DNA from: VRUE01 sp963742535
GTDB taxonomy: Bacteria > Actinomycetota > Thermoleophilia > Solirubrobacterales > 70-9
NCBI GenBank assembly: GCA_963742535.1
Contig: CAVUMC010000002.1
Coordinates: forward strand, 682,001 to 746,000
Reading direction: 5' to 3'
DNA length: 64,000 bases
Of this stretch, positions 15,302 to 23,871 are shown in pieces (within the stretch, counting starts at the first letter, position 1; each line of letters starts with the position of its first letter). The notes under the pieces were generated by a model. That model was not told where the DNA came from and ran no database searches. It saw only the letters and a list, made by a program, of their open reading frames with translations. The position numbers were made by a program, and so were the translations under genes.

Positions 15302-16926
15302 CCGGTGCGGCGACGGTTGTACTTGAGCTCGCGGACCTCCCAGTCCGCGTCCTCAGGTACGGGGAAGAGGTGACGCACGCGCGGCGTGTCGATCCGTTCA
15401 CGGTGCTGCAAGTCTCCCTCGATCGCCGGGAAGTCGAGCGTGCTGTGCTCGGGCGCATCGACCTCGTCCAGCCAGGGCGTGGCGGTGATGCGAATCTCCC
15501 CCTCGGCCGGGATCGGCTCGAGGATGCGGGTGTCTTGGCTCATGTCGTACTCCTCCTCGGGCTCGAAGTTCGGTGGCGGCTGAAGGTCTTCGATCGGGGA
15601 CTCCTCAACCGCAGGGATCTCCCGTGAAACAACGATCTCTTGCGGTGCCTCGGCGGCGGGAATCTCCTCGGAGACAGCGACCTCGACGTCACCGCCATTG
15701 AGGCCGGCGACGATCAGGGACTCGTCGGCCGCTTTGTTCAAGTCTTTGCAGAGCTCGCCGAGGGCGGTTTCGCGCAGGATGCGGCGGACGCCTTCCTCGA
15801 TCCAGCTCGCGATCGCGAGGCCGGGGAGCGAGGGGCTGCCGTTCATCAAGGCGCGCTCGAGCTCGAGCGCGCTCTCGATCCGCTCGCGCGCCTCGATCCG
15901 CTCGACGTTCTCGTCGGCGATCAGCGCCGCTGCGCGCATCGGCAGCGAAGCGCCGACGGGTCCGTGGCCATCGAGCACGGCACGCAGCGCCAGCAGGTGG
16001 TCGCTGAGACCCTCCAGCGACGAATCGCGGCCGCAGCCCATCTCGAAGCGGTCGACGGCCCAGGCGAGGGCGCCGTCGGGGTCGGGGCGGGCCTCCAGCT
16101 CAGCGGCAAACTCAGCGAGCTCGATCGCATCCTCCTCGTTCAGCTCGTAGGCGCCAGGGCGCGTCGCCGTAGCACCAGTGGCCAGACGCGCCCAGCGATC
16201 CTCGCCGGTTGGCGCGAAGGCGTAGGGGCCGAGGCCGACACTGCCCGGTTTGAAGAGGTGCATGACGCTGATCAGCTCGCGCAGTTGGTCGAGTGCGTCA
16301 GCGGCGCTCTCGGAACCCTCACCCTGCTCGGCGAGGGCGAGAAACTGCGGCTGCCATGCGGGACGGCCCATGCCCTCGCTGCGCATCGCCTCGATCGGCG
16401 CCTCGATCGTGTCGGCGCGGATGATCCGCACGCCATTGGGAAGTTGCAGGCGCGGCAACGGCATCCGCAGTCCCACAAGCGGCGCGATCAGCACGTCGGC
16501 CTCCTCGGCGCCGCGCGTCTCCGCCTCGAGGACGGCGAGCGCGTTGCGCAGGCGCTCGTGGTCGAGCGAGAGTTCGGTGCAGCCGTCCCAGAGGGAGGCA
16601 AGAAAGACGGTGAGCATCTGGGCGGCGCGCTCGCCGGGGTCGCCGGGCACCTGCTCCCCGCGCGCTTCGAGATAAGCGGTGGCGATGCCAGCGGCAGCGA
16701 CCGAGTCGCGGGCGGGGCTGAAGGATTCGAGCTCGCGCAGCTCGCCATCGCGTTCGCGCACGTAGCGCGAGGTCAGCGGCTGGTAGCTGTAGAAGAGCGA
16801 GTCGTCGCCACTCTCGGCATCGACATCAAAGGGGATCTGGTCGCCGCCGGCGACAAGGGCACTGAGCTTGATCGCCGCCTCTGAGGCAAGACGGGTCAGC
16901 GACTCGTTGAGCAGGCGATCACGCAC
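15298..16926 (-). CDS. Hypothetical protein, 542 residues, helical with acidic C-terminal tail
   Basis: I do not recognise a family. The protein is acidic, without signal peptide or obvious membrane segment. Residues about 1-370 look helical and globular (VFLASLWDGCTELSLDHERLRNALAVLE, LRELISVMHLFKPGSVGLGPY split by loops). Residues 400-470 are a low-complexity Glu/Pro segment (EEIPAAEAPQEIVVSREI, PPPNFEPEEEYDM), followed by a more structured end with DADWEVRELKYNRRRTG. It converges on the BagB-like gene with a 4-base CTAG overlap. Coding is supported by strong GC3 bias and length. Conservation next to the ATPase pair in related genomes would hint at function. Confidence 0.65.
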   Translation of the reverse strand: MRDRLLNESLTRLASEAAIKLSALVAGGDQIPFDVDAESGDDSLFYSYQPLTSRYVRERDGELRELESFSPARDSVAAAGIATAYLEARGEQVPGDPGERAAQMLTVFLASLWDGCTELSLDHERLRNALAVLEAETRGAEEADVLIAPLVGLRMPLPRLQLPNGVRIIRADTIEAPIEAMRSEGMGRPAWQPQFLALAEQGEGSESAADALDQLRELISVMHLFKPGSVGLGPYAFAPTGEDRWARLATGATATRPGAYELNEEDAIELAEFAAELEARPDPDGALAWAVDRFEMGCGRDSSLEGLSDHLLALRAVLDGHGPVGASLPMRAAALIADENVERIEARERIESALELERALMNGSPSLPGLAIASWIEEGVRRILRETALGELCKDLNKAADESLIVAGLNGGDVEVAVSEEIPAAEAPQEIVVSREIPAVEESPIEDLQPPPNFEPEEEYDMSQDTRILEPIPAEGEIRITATPWLDEVDAPEHSTLDFPAIEGDLQHRERIDTPRVRHLFPVPEDADWEVRELKYNRRRTG

Positions 16927-16988
16927 GCTCGGAGCTTCCCGCCCGTGCCTGGCGCTCCTGCGCCTGCACGGTTGCTTGCAGAACGTAA

Positions 16989-17336
16989 CTAGACGGTGGC
17001 GGGTGCCGGCTCGGCGGCGTCTTCGAAGAGCCAGCGAGTGCCGTAACGGCGCATGTCCTCAACCAGGGGAACCAGCGCCTCGCCCTTCTCGGTCAGCGCA
17101 TACTCGACCCGGGGCGGCACCTCGGGGAACGTATGCCGCTCGACAATCCCCTCCTCTTCCAGTGCCCGCAGCCGTAGCGAGAGCGTGCGGGGACTGATCC
17201 CCTCCAGCGAGCGCTCCAACTCACAAAAACGACTAGACCCCTCGGCCAGGTCTCGAATCAACAAGAGGGTCCACTTACCGCAGACGATCTCTGCGGTGCG
17301 ACAAACGGGACAGCTTGCGTTCGATGCGGCGCTCAT
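16989..17336 (-). CDS. HxlR-family winged-helix transcriptional regulator
   Basis: 115 residues. The order CPVCRTAEIVCGKWTLLLIRDL, RFCELERSLEGISPRTLSLRL, LEEEGIVERHTFPEVPPRVE and YALTEKGEALVPLVEDMRRYG is the standard HxlR (MarR-like) winged helix with C-terminal dimer helix. Three cysteines near the N-terminus (CPVC and C19) are candidate redox-sensing residues, as in HypR/QorR-type members. It is divergent from the pseudopilin operon that starts at 17494, with a 157-base gap, so it may regulate itself or the pilus genes; this is inference. Confidence 0.88.
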   Translation of the reverse strand: MSAASNASCPVCRTAEIVCGKWTLLLIRDLAEGSSRFCELERSLEGISPRTLSLRLRALEEEGIVERHTFPEVPPRVEYALTEKGEALVPLVEDMRRYGTRWLFEDAAEPAPATV

Positions 17337-17475
17337 AGCGGAAATACGAGGCGTTTTGTGCCTGGAGACCTCGCTTCAACAAGTGTAGCGACGTGGCTTC
17401 ACAAACTGAAGTTTTGGAGAAAGCAAGTCCAGATGCGCATTTCAGAGGTGCGAGCCGCTAAAGCACAAGCGCCCT

Positions 17476-17492
17476 GGCTCCGATGGGGAGCC
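17476..17492 (+). promoter_or_regulatory. Hairpin covering the ribosome binding site of the first pseudopilin gene
   Basis: GGCTCC (17476-17481) and GGAGCC (17487-17492) can pair around a GATGG loop. The purine-rich GGGGAG that would serve as Shine-Dalgarno lies in this hairpin and ends 3 bases before the ATG at 17494. Folding would hide the ribosome site, so translation may be low or regulated. Confidence 0.4.
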
Positions 17493-17493
17493 C

Positions 17494-18858
17494 ATGCCGC
17501 AGACACCCGCGCGCCCGAGCCCCTCGGAAGGGGGCTTCATGCTGATCGAGGTCTTGGTCAGTGCGCTGATCCTCGCGATCGCCGCCAGCGGCGTCCTCGC
17601 CCTGCTGCAGGTCACAACCAACTCGGCCGGCGAGCAGCGCGACGGCTCGAAGGGCTACGCGATCGGACAGGAAGACCAGGCGCGGCTGCGGGCGATGCAG
17701 CTCGGCACCCTCAACAACCTCAAACAGATCACCCATCCGAAGCTCGACGGAACCGTCTTTGAAGTCGAATCAAGCGCCGTCTTCATCAACAACAAATCGA
17801 GCGCGACCAATTGCAAAGGCACCGGCTCGGAACTCAAACCGGACTACGTGCAGCTGACGAGCAAAGTCACCTGGCCCGGCATGGGATCGCGCAAGCCGGT
17901 CGTCTTCCGCAGCGTCTTCTCGCCCGTCAACGGATCGGTGGATCCGAAAAACGGCGCCCTGGCGATTTCCGCCCTCAACGCCGCCGGCGGCGGCCTCTCG
18001 GGCCTGGGCCTGACCCTGACCGGAGCAAAGACGGCCACCGCGACCACGGACGAAAACGGCTGCGCCATCTTCGTCGAACTGCCCGAAGGCAACTACACGC
18101 TGACCCCCTCGGCCCCTGGCCTCGTCGGCGAAAACGGCAAACCGCCCACGGCGAAGACGGTGGGGGTGACTTTGACTCAGTCCACCCCGATCGAATTCCG
18201 CTACGACCTGCCGGGATCCTTCGTCGCCCCCTTCGCCTACCGGGTGGGTAGTACCACCGAATTCAAGGAATCGAGCCAGAGCTCGATCATGGTCTTCAAC
18301 CAAGGGATGGAAACGGCCAAATCGTTCAGCACTACCGGCAACATCCCCGCCCCGACGATCGAAGCCAAAGAACTCTTCCCCTTCACCTCGGCTTACGCGG
18401 TATACGCGGGCTCCTGCACCTCGAACAACCCGAATCCGAAAAGCGAACCGAGCGCGCCCGGCGCCGCCGCGGTCGCGGCGATCACGGTGCCTCGCGGAGC
18501 AGCGGTACCAGCACCCGTGCCAAAGGTTCAGGTGCCGGCGCTTGGCCTAACGGTCAAAACGGGAAGCACGCCGATCGTCGGAGCCAAAGTCAAAATCACC
18601 GGCACCTGCTCGTTTGAACGGACCTACGCCACGGTCGAAAAAACGACCATCAAAGGGACAGAAAAAATCGTCGAAAAAGGCGTACTGGCGGACCCCGGAC
18701 TGCCCTGGGGAACCTATGAAGTCTGCGCTTCCGCCAACGTCGCCGGCGTCAATCGGCGGATCAAAAAACCTAGCGTGGCGGTTCAGACCCTGACCAGCGC
18801 CACTGTGCTCAACCTCGACGTCTCGGGAACCGGCTCGGAAGCCAACCAGACGTGCTGA
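17494..18858 (+). CDS. Type IV prepilin-like protein (PilV-type minor pseudopilin) with Ig/CNA-like domain
   Basis: 454 residues. Near the N-terminus EGGFMLIEVLVSALILAIAASG is a class III signal (split here after the Gly-Phe cleavage point): cleavage before Phe leaves the hydrophobic helix with Glu at position 5. The remainder is far larger than a normal PilV: about residues 145-220 (LSGLGLTLTGAKTATATTDENG, FVELPEGNYTLTPSAPG) look like a carboxypeptidase-regulatory or CNA-B beta-sandwich, and a similar repeat (LGLTVKTGSTPIVGAKVKITG) lies near 340. Such domains suggest a surface-exposed adhesin-like pilus tip subunit. First gene of a long pilus operon; the next gene starts inside its end (GTG at 18852). 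Confidence 0.8.
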   Translation: MPQTPARPSPSEGGFMLIEVLVSALILAIAASGVLALLQVTTNSAGEQRDGSKGYAIGQEDQARLRAMQLGTLNNLKQITHPKLDGTVFEVESSAVFINNKSSATNCKGTGSELKPDYVQLTSKVTWPGMGSRKPVVFRSVFSPVNGSVDPKNGALAISALNAAGGGLSGLGLTLTGAKTATATTDENGCAIFVELPEGNYTLTPSAPGLVGENGKPPTAKTVGVTLTQSTPIEFRYDLPGSFVAPFAYRVGSTTEFKESSQSSIMVFNQGMETAKSFSTTGNIPAPTIEAKELFPFTSAYAVYAGSCTSNNPNPKSEPSAPGAAAVAAITVPRGAAVPAPVPKVQVPALGLTVKTGSTPIVGAKVKITGTCSFERTYATVEKTTIKGTEKIVEKGVLADPGLPWGTYEVCASANVAGVNRRIKKPSVAVQTLTSATVLNLDVSGTGSEANQTC

Positions 18859-19550
18859 GGGAACGAATTGACATCGGGGACGAGAGCGGCACCACCCTGG
18901 CCGAGCTCGTGATCAGCATGGCCGTAGGCATGGTCGTCATCTCGGCCCTGGCGATGGTGATGATCGTCTCGATGCACGCCAGCGCGCGGGTCACCGACCG
19001 GGTCCACGCCACACAGAACGCCCGGGTGACGCTGACGCGGGTGATCGAAGAGCTGCACTCGGCTTGCGTCGTACCCAAGATCGCACCGATCCAGGCGGAA
19101 AGCACCGGCACTTCGCTCAGCTTCAGCCATGCGCTGCAGTCCGAAGGAGCTTCCGCCTCGGTCAAACCGGTGAAGAGCACGATCACACTCAACGGCACGA
19201 AATTGGAAGAACGCGAATACGCCTGGCTGGGAACCACACCGCCGACCTTCTCAAAAACAGAAAGTGGAAAACCGGTGACGGTTGCCACCAACATCGTCCC
19301 CACCCCACCCAGCACTTCGATCTTCAGCTACTACGCCTACTCGAAAGGCAAACTAGTTCAGATTCAAAAAGCAAAACTCGAAAAACTCGACGCCGACTCG
19401 GTCATCCAGGTCAAGGTTGCCTTCACCGGCTTGCCATCTAGCGCGACCAGCCGCGACGCAAGCGTTGGCGCCAGCGTCGAGAACAGCGTCATGCTGCGCC
19501 TCACCCCACCATCGTTCCGCGAAGAAGCTGGGAGCCCACCATGCCAGTGA
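18852..19550 (+). CDS. Type IV pilus minor pseudopilin (PilW/PilJ-type)
   Basis: 232 residues, GTG at 18852 overlapping the previous stop by 7 bases. The class III signal is DESGTTLAELVISMAVGMV, with predicted cleavage after Gly and Glu at mature position 5. The C-terminal part is a beta-rich ectodomain (ITLNGTKLEEREYAWLG, SVENSVMLRLTPPS). Minor pseudopilins prime assembly of the fibre at the inner membrane. The downstream gene begins 10 bases before its end. The identity as PilW is by position and size only. Confidence 0.75.
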   Translation: MLRERIDIGDESGTTLAELVISMAVGMVVISALAMVMIVSMHASARVTDRVHATQNARVTLTRVIEELHSACVVPKIAPIQAESTGTSLSFSHALQSEGASASVKPVKSTITLNGTKLEEREYAWLGTTPPTFSKTESGKPVTVATNIVPTPPSTSIFSYYAYSKGKLVQIQKAKLEKLDADSVIQVKVAFTGLPSSATSRDASVGASVENSVMLRLTPPSFREEAGSPPCQ

Positions 19551-21130
19551 AGAAGCTCAAGAGCGAGCAGGGATTCACGATGATCATGACCACGATCGGC
19601 CTCTCGGTGATCGCGGTCATCGCCCTGGTCACGGTCACCGCCGTCAACGGCGACACCAACAACACCGGCCGGGACCTGCAACGCAAGCGCGCTTACGAGG
19701 CGGCCAAAGCCGGGATCAACGACTACTCGTTCCACCTCCACGTCGACAACGGCTACTGGGCCAAATGCACAAAAGTCGAAGCACCCAGCGCGGTCAACCA
19801 GCCGGGCTCGACGACCAACCGGCGCCAGGTGCCTGGCGATTCCGGTGCCAGCTATGCGATCGAACTGCTTCCCGCCAACAAAAACCCCAAATGCGATCCG
19901 ACGTCAATCGTCACCGCGACCCAGACGATGCTCGAGTCGCTCGGCACCGGCAAGGGCACCTTCCGCATCCGCTCGACGGGCTTCGTCGGCAAGGAAGACG
20001 TCTCGATCACCGCCACCTTCAGGCCCTCGAGCTTCCTCGACTACGTCTACTTCACCCAGCTCGAGACCTTCGACCCCGTCACCTACGGCAATGAAACAGC
20101 GATCAAAGGCGCCTATGAACAGTGCTCGAAGACGCTGGCCGAAGGTCGCAACAATACGAAAATCCCTGGCACAAGCGAATACTGCAAGGCGATCTCGTTC
20201 GTCAGTGGCGACTCGATCAACGGCCCGCTGCACACGAACGACTCTCTCGTGATCTGCGGCAAACCGAAATTCGGCAGGAACGCCAGCGACGCGGTCGAGG
20301 TGAGCGCTACGGGGAAAGGCTGGTATCAGACTTCGGAAGTCCCCCACTCAGGCTCCAGCTGCACCGGCACGCCGACCTTCACCGGCACCTACCTGACCAA
20401 CTCCCCCGCGCTAATCCCCCCTGCAACCAACGCGCAGCTGGCGACGATCACCGAACCGCCCTTCAAGTACAAAGGGCAGGTTCACATCTGCCTCAGCGGC
20501 AACTCGATGAAAGTTGCCAAAAAAGGTGCCAACTGCGAAAGCGAAGTGCTCTACTCGGGACCAATTCCCGGCAATGGCGTCGTTTACGTGGAAAGCGAAC
20601 TCTGCTCTGGCGCCTACACCCCGTTCGAAGTCACCTACCCCGAAACGTCCAGCTGCGGCAACGTCTACGTCCATGGCAGCTACTCGGGCCAACTGACGAT
20701 CGCGACCAGCAACGACATCATCATCGACGGAAACACCGTCAAAAGCAGCGAAGAAGCGATGCTGGGCTTGATCGCCAACAACTTCATCCGCATCTACCAC
20801 CCGTTCAAATCGGTGGTAATCAACAAAAAAACCGGCGAAACCGAATGCCAGAACGGAACCGGCTCGCTTGAAAACGTCACGATCGACGCAGCGATCCTCG
20901 CGATCAACCACTCCTTCATCGTCGACAACTACGACTGTGGCGCCCAGCTCGGAACCCTGACGGTCAACGGGGCGATCTCGCAGAAGTACCGCGGCGTGGT
21001 CGGCACCACGAACTCGACCGGCTACCTGAAGAGCTACAACTACGACGACCGCCTGCACACGATCACGCCCCCCAGCTTCATTCAGCCAGTCGAATCGGAC
21101 TGGGTGATAGGGCGCGAAACCATCGGTTGA
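19541..21130 (+). CDS. PilX-like pilus protein with large ectodomain
   Basis: 529 residues. The N-terminus KSEQGFTMIMTTIGLSVIAVIAL is a prepilin-like signal: Gly-Phe cleavage site and hydrophobic helix, but Met rather than Glu occupies mature position 5 or so, as in PilX/GspK-type proteins. RKRAYEAAKAGINDYSFHL follows, typical of PilX_N proteins. The large ectodomain is rich in Asn, Thr and Cys and includes IIIDGNTVKSSEEAMLGLIA and NVTIDAAILAINHSFIVDNY, the parallel-beta pattern seen in related putative pilus-tip proteins. Codon choice leans to AAA and GAA compared with neighbours. Probably a tip or minor subunit; function inferred from context. Confidence 0.72.
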   Translation: MPVKKLKSEQGFTMIMTTIGLSVIAVIALVTVTAVNGDTNNTGRDLQRKRAYEAAKAGINDYSFHLHVDNGYWAKCTKVEAPSAVNQPGSTTNRRQVPGDSGASYAIELLPANKNPKCDPTSIVTATQTMLESLGTGKGTFRIRSTGFVGKEDVSITATFRPSSFLDYVYFTQLETFDPVTYGNETAIKGAYEQCSKTLAEGRNNTKIPGTSEYCKAISFVSGDSINGPLHTNDSLVICGKPKFGRNASDAVEVSATGKGWYQTSEVPHSGSSCTGTPTFTGTYLTNSPALIPPATNAQLATITEPPFKYKGQVHICLSGNSMKVAKKGANCESEVLYSGPIPGNGVVYVESELCSGAYTPFEVTYPETSSCGNVYVHGSYSGQLTIATSNDIIIDGNTVKSSEEAMLGLIANNFIRIYHPFKSVVINKKTGETECQNGTGSLENVTIDAAILAINHSFIVDNYDCGAQLGTLTVNGAISQKYRGVVGTTNSTGYLKSYNYDDRLHTITPPSFIQPVESDWVIGRETIG

Positions 21131-21171
21131 GCGGTTTTTCGACTTCTAGGTAGTTGCAGGGCAAAGGTTCT

Positions 21172-22323
21172 GTGGCCAAACGGCCGATGCAGTACCTGCG
21201 GCGCGAGCAAGGCTCGCTCCCGATCACCCTGCCGATGACCTCCCTGCTCAAGAAGAACAAGAAGAAGAGTCCAGCCCAGGTCGGCCTCGAGATCGAGTCC
21301 GGCAGCATCGCCGCGGCCGAAGTGCAGGTCAACGGGTCGACCCAGGTCACCGCCACCGCGACGGCGGCGCTCCCCCCGGAGGCCTTCCGCGACGGTGAGG
21401 TAGCGGACCCCGCCACCGTGGCTGAGGCGCTGTCCAATCTCTTCTCCGAGCACAAGCTGAGCAAGCGCGTCCGCCTCGGGATCGCCAACCAGCGAGTCGT
21501 GGTGCGCACCTTGCGCCTGCCGGCGATCGAGAATCCAGAAGAGCTGGCAGCGGCCGTCCGCTTCTCCGCCCAGGAGCAAATCGCGATGCCGCTGGACCAG
21601 GCCGTGATCGACCACCGAGTAGTCGGCGGCGTTGGGGCGGTCGACGGCGCCAGCCCGCAGGTCGACGTGATCGTCGTCGCCGCCCGCCGCGACATGATCT
21701 CGGCCTCGCTCAAACCCCTGCGAGACGCCGGCCTCGAACCGATCGGCGTCGACCTCTCGGCTTTCGGCATGATCCGTGCTCTCGGCGGGATCGCCAGCGG
21801 CGCCGGCGCAGGCGACGAATCGCCTGCCACGGGCGCGGCGCTCTATTGCAACATCGGTGACGTCACCAACCTCGCCGTGGCTAAGGGGCGATCTTGCCTC
21901 TTCACTCGTGTCGCGCCGGTCGGCTTGGGAGACATCGCGGCCAGCCTTGCCTCGAGCACCGGTCTGAGCCCGGAACACGCTCGAATGTGGCTCAACCACG
22001 TCGGTCTCGCAACGTCGGCAGAGGAGATCGAGGGAGATGCGGACGTCGTCGCAAAAGCTCGTGCCGCACTCGAGATCGGCGCCACGTCGCTGCTCGACGA
22101 GCTGCGGCTCTCACTCGACTTCTACGCGGCCCAAGAGGGAGCGGCGCCGGTCGAGCGAATCGTCCTCTGCGGCCCGGGCAGCATCATCCCGGGCCTCGCC
22201 GCCAGGATGGAACCTGCCCTCGGGCTGCCAATAGAGCCAGGCCAGCCGGAAGCGCTCTCCAGTCTCGACCCGGCGACCGCTGCCCGTCTCACCCTGCCCT
22301 TCGGACTAGCCCTGGAGCGCTGA
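21172..22323 (+). CDS. pilM: Type IV pilus assembly ATPase-fold protein PilM
   Basis: About 383 residues. From QVGLEIESGSIAAAEVQVNG onward it has the actin-like fold of PilM: LRLPAIENPEELAAAVRFSAQEQIAMP, DAGLEPIGVDLSAFGMIRAL, CNIGDVTNLAVAKG and IVLCGPGSIIPGLAARM. PilM sits on the cytoplasmic face and binds the N-terminus of PilN, connecting the alignment complex to the motor. The start is ambiguous: GTG 21172 has an AAGG just upstream, ATG 21187 and ATG 21235 are alternatives, and homologues usually begin close to 21235. It precedes pilN by 4 bases. Confidence 0.85.
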   Translation: MAKRPMQYLRREQGSLPITLPMTSLLKKNKKKSPAQVGLEIESGSIAAAEVQVNGSTQVTATATAALPPEAFRDGEVADPATVAEALSNLFSEHKLSKRVRLGIANQRVVVRTLRLPAIENPEELAAAVRFSAQEQIAMPLDQAVIDHRVVGGVGAVDGASPQVDVIVVAARRDMISASLKPLRDAGLEPIGVDLSAFGMIRALGGIASGAGAGDESPATGAALYCNIGDVTNLAVAKGRSCLFTRVAPVGLGDIAASLASSTGLSPEHARMWLNHVGLATSAEEIEGDADVVAKARAALEIGATSLLDELRLSLDFYAAQEGAAPVERIVLCGPGSIIPGLAARMEPALGLPIEPGQPEALSSLDPATAARLTLPFGLALER

Positions 22324-22327
22324 GCCG

Positions 22328-23077
22328 GTGCGTCCCGTCAACCTGATCCCCAGCGAGGAGCGCAGCGGCGAGCGGCGGCCGATGCGCGGTGGGCCACTCG
22401 CCTACGTGATCGTCGGCGCCCTGGTCGCGGCCGTTCTGGGCGTCGCCCTGCTGACGATCACGAACAACCAGATTTCCGACAGTAAGGCTGAAATCGCCAC
22501 CCTGGAAAACGAAACGACGGTGGCCGAAGCCCGCGCTCAGGCGCTCAGCGCCTACACCCAGTTCCACAGCCTGCATCAACAGCGAGTGGCGACCGTTACC
22601 AGCCTCGCCGACAGCCGCTTCGACTGGCAGCGGGTGATGCGAGAACTGTCATTGATCCTCCCCGGAGACGTCTGGCTCACGAACCTAACCGGCACCGCGT
22701 CCCCGGCGGTCGCGATCGAGGGTGGTGGTGGCATCTCGTTGCGCTCCAGCATCAGCGGACCCGCGCTGGAAATCTCGGGCTGCGCGACCGGCCAGGAAGC
22801 CGTTGCCGGCTTCGTCCAAGCGCTGAAGGAGATCGACGGCGTGACTCGAGTCGGCCTGCCGTCTTCAGAACTCGGTGGCACAGACGGGGCAGCCACTTCG
22901 GGCGGTGGCAGCGCCGCATCCGGCACCTGCCAGACGCGCGCCTTCATTGCCCAGTTCCAACTAATCGTTGCCTTCGATGCCGCGCCAGTTGCACCGACAT
23001 CGGTCGAAGGTGAAAGCGAAACAGTTGCTCCCGCCGCAACAGAAGCCACGACCACAAGCGAAACGAGCGGCGAATGA
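22328..23077 (+). CDS. pilN: Type IV pilus alignment protein PilN
   Basis: 249 residues, GTG start. The N-terminal RPVNLIPSEERSGERRP is the PilM-binding motif of PilN (consensus xINLLP), followed by a single membrane helix (GPLAYVIVGALVAAVLGVALL) and a coiled coil (SKAEIATLENETTVAEARAQAL). The periplasm-side fimbrial domain includes MRELSLILPGDVWLTNLTG. The C-terminal 40 residues are a low-complexity Thr/Glu/Ala tail. Overlaps pilO by 4 bases. PilN and PilO dimerise to align the pilus motor. Confidence 0.85.
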   Translation: MRPVNLIPSEERSGERRPMRGGPLAYVIVGALVAAVLGVALLTITNNQISDSKAEIATLENETTVAEARAQALSAYTQFHSLHQQRVATVTSLADSRFDWQRVMRELSLILPGDVWLTNLTGTASPAVAIEGGGGISLRSSISGPALEISGCATGQEAVAGFVQALKEIDGVTRVGLPSSELGGTDGAATSGGGSAASGTCQTRAFIAQFQLIVAFDAAPVAPTSVEGESETVAPAATEATTTSETSGE

Positions 23078-23871
23078 GCTCCTCCAACCGCCTGATCATC
23101 TCGATACTTGGTATCGCCGCCGTCGCGATCGCCTTCTGGATGTTCGCCCTCAGCCCCAAGCGCAAGGAAGCGGATGAACTGTCCGGACAAGTCAGCCAGC
23201 TGCAGGCTTCCTTGGAAACGGCGCAGGCGAAAGTGACGGAAGCGGTCGCCGCCAAGCAGGAATTCCCTAACGACTACCGGCAGCTGGTTGTGCTCGGCAA
23301 GGCCACGCCCGCGGGGGAGGAAACGGCCTCCCTGCTCGTCCAACTCAACCACATAGCCATCGATTCCGACGTCAAATTCGAAAGCATCCAGCTCGGCGGC
23401 GAAGGCAGCGGAGAAGCCGCCGCCCCAGAAACACCCCCGGGAACCCTTGCACCGCCGACCGAGGTGGCCGCTTCGCTGATGCCGCTGGGGGCATCGATAG
23501 GCCCCGCAGGCCTGGGCGTAATGCCCTACAGCCTCAGCTTCACCGGCAGCTTCTTCCACATTGCCGATTTCATCAAAGGGCTCGACTCCCTTGTCCACAG
23601 CAACGAAAGCAAGGTAGCGGTCGACGGCCGCCTGGTGACACTGGACGGCTTCACGCTCAATGCCGCCGGCACGGGCGGCTTTCCGCGCCTCCAAGCCAGC
23701 TTTGCCGTGACGACCTACGTAACGCCTCCCAGTCAGGGCCTTACCGCGGGTGCCACACCGACCGAACCGGCGCCTTCGATCGCAACTCCTGCCGCGGCAA
23801 CCCCCGCCGCTGAAACCACCGCGCCCGAACCCTCTGCCACCACGACCTCGGAAGCGGCGCCGGCGCAATGA
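23074..23871 (+). CDS. pilO: Type IV pilus alignment protein PilO
   Basis: 265 residues. A membrane helix (LIISILGIAAVAIAFWMFAL) is followed by a coiled coil (ADELSGQVSQLQASLETAQAKV) and a ferredoxin-like domain containing YSLSFTGSFFHIADFIKGLD, a standard PilO feature (PilO strand followed by helix). The last 45 residues are a Thr/Pro/Ala-rich tail like that of its PilN neighbour. ATGA overlaps on both sides show tight coupling to pilN and to the next gene. Confidence 0.85.
   Translation: MSSSNRLIISILGIAAVAIAFWMFALSPKRKEADELSGQVSQLQASLETAQAKVTEAVAAKQEFPNDYRQLVVLGKATPAGEETASLLVQLNHIAIDSDVKFESIQLGGEGSGEAAAPETPPGTLAPPTEVAASLMPLGASIGPAGLGVMPYSLSFTGSFFHIADFIKGLDSLVHSNESKVAVDGRLVTLDGFTLNAAGTGGFPRLQASFAVTTYVTPPSQGLTAGATPTEPAPSIATPAAATPAAETTAPEPSATTTSEAAPAQ

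Noticed and set aside
17337..17493. Second riboswitch in front of the pseudopilin operon
   Set aside because: AAAGC and GGAG segments superficially resemble GEMM parts, but GGCAAACC and CGCAAAG motifs are missing; only the ribosome-site hairpin is supported.
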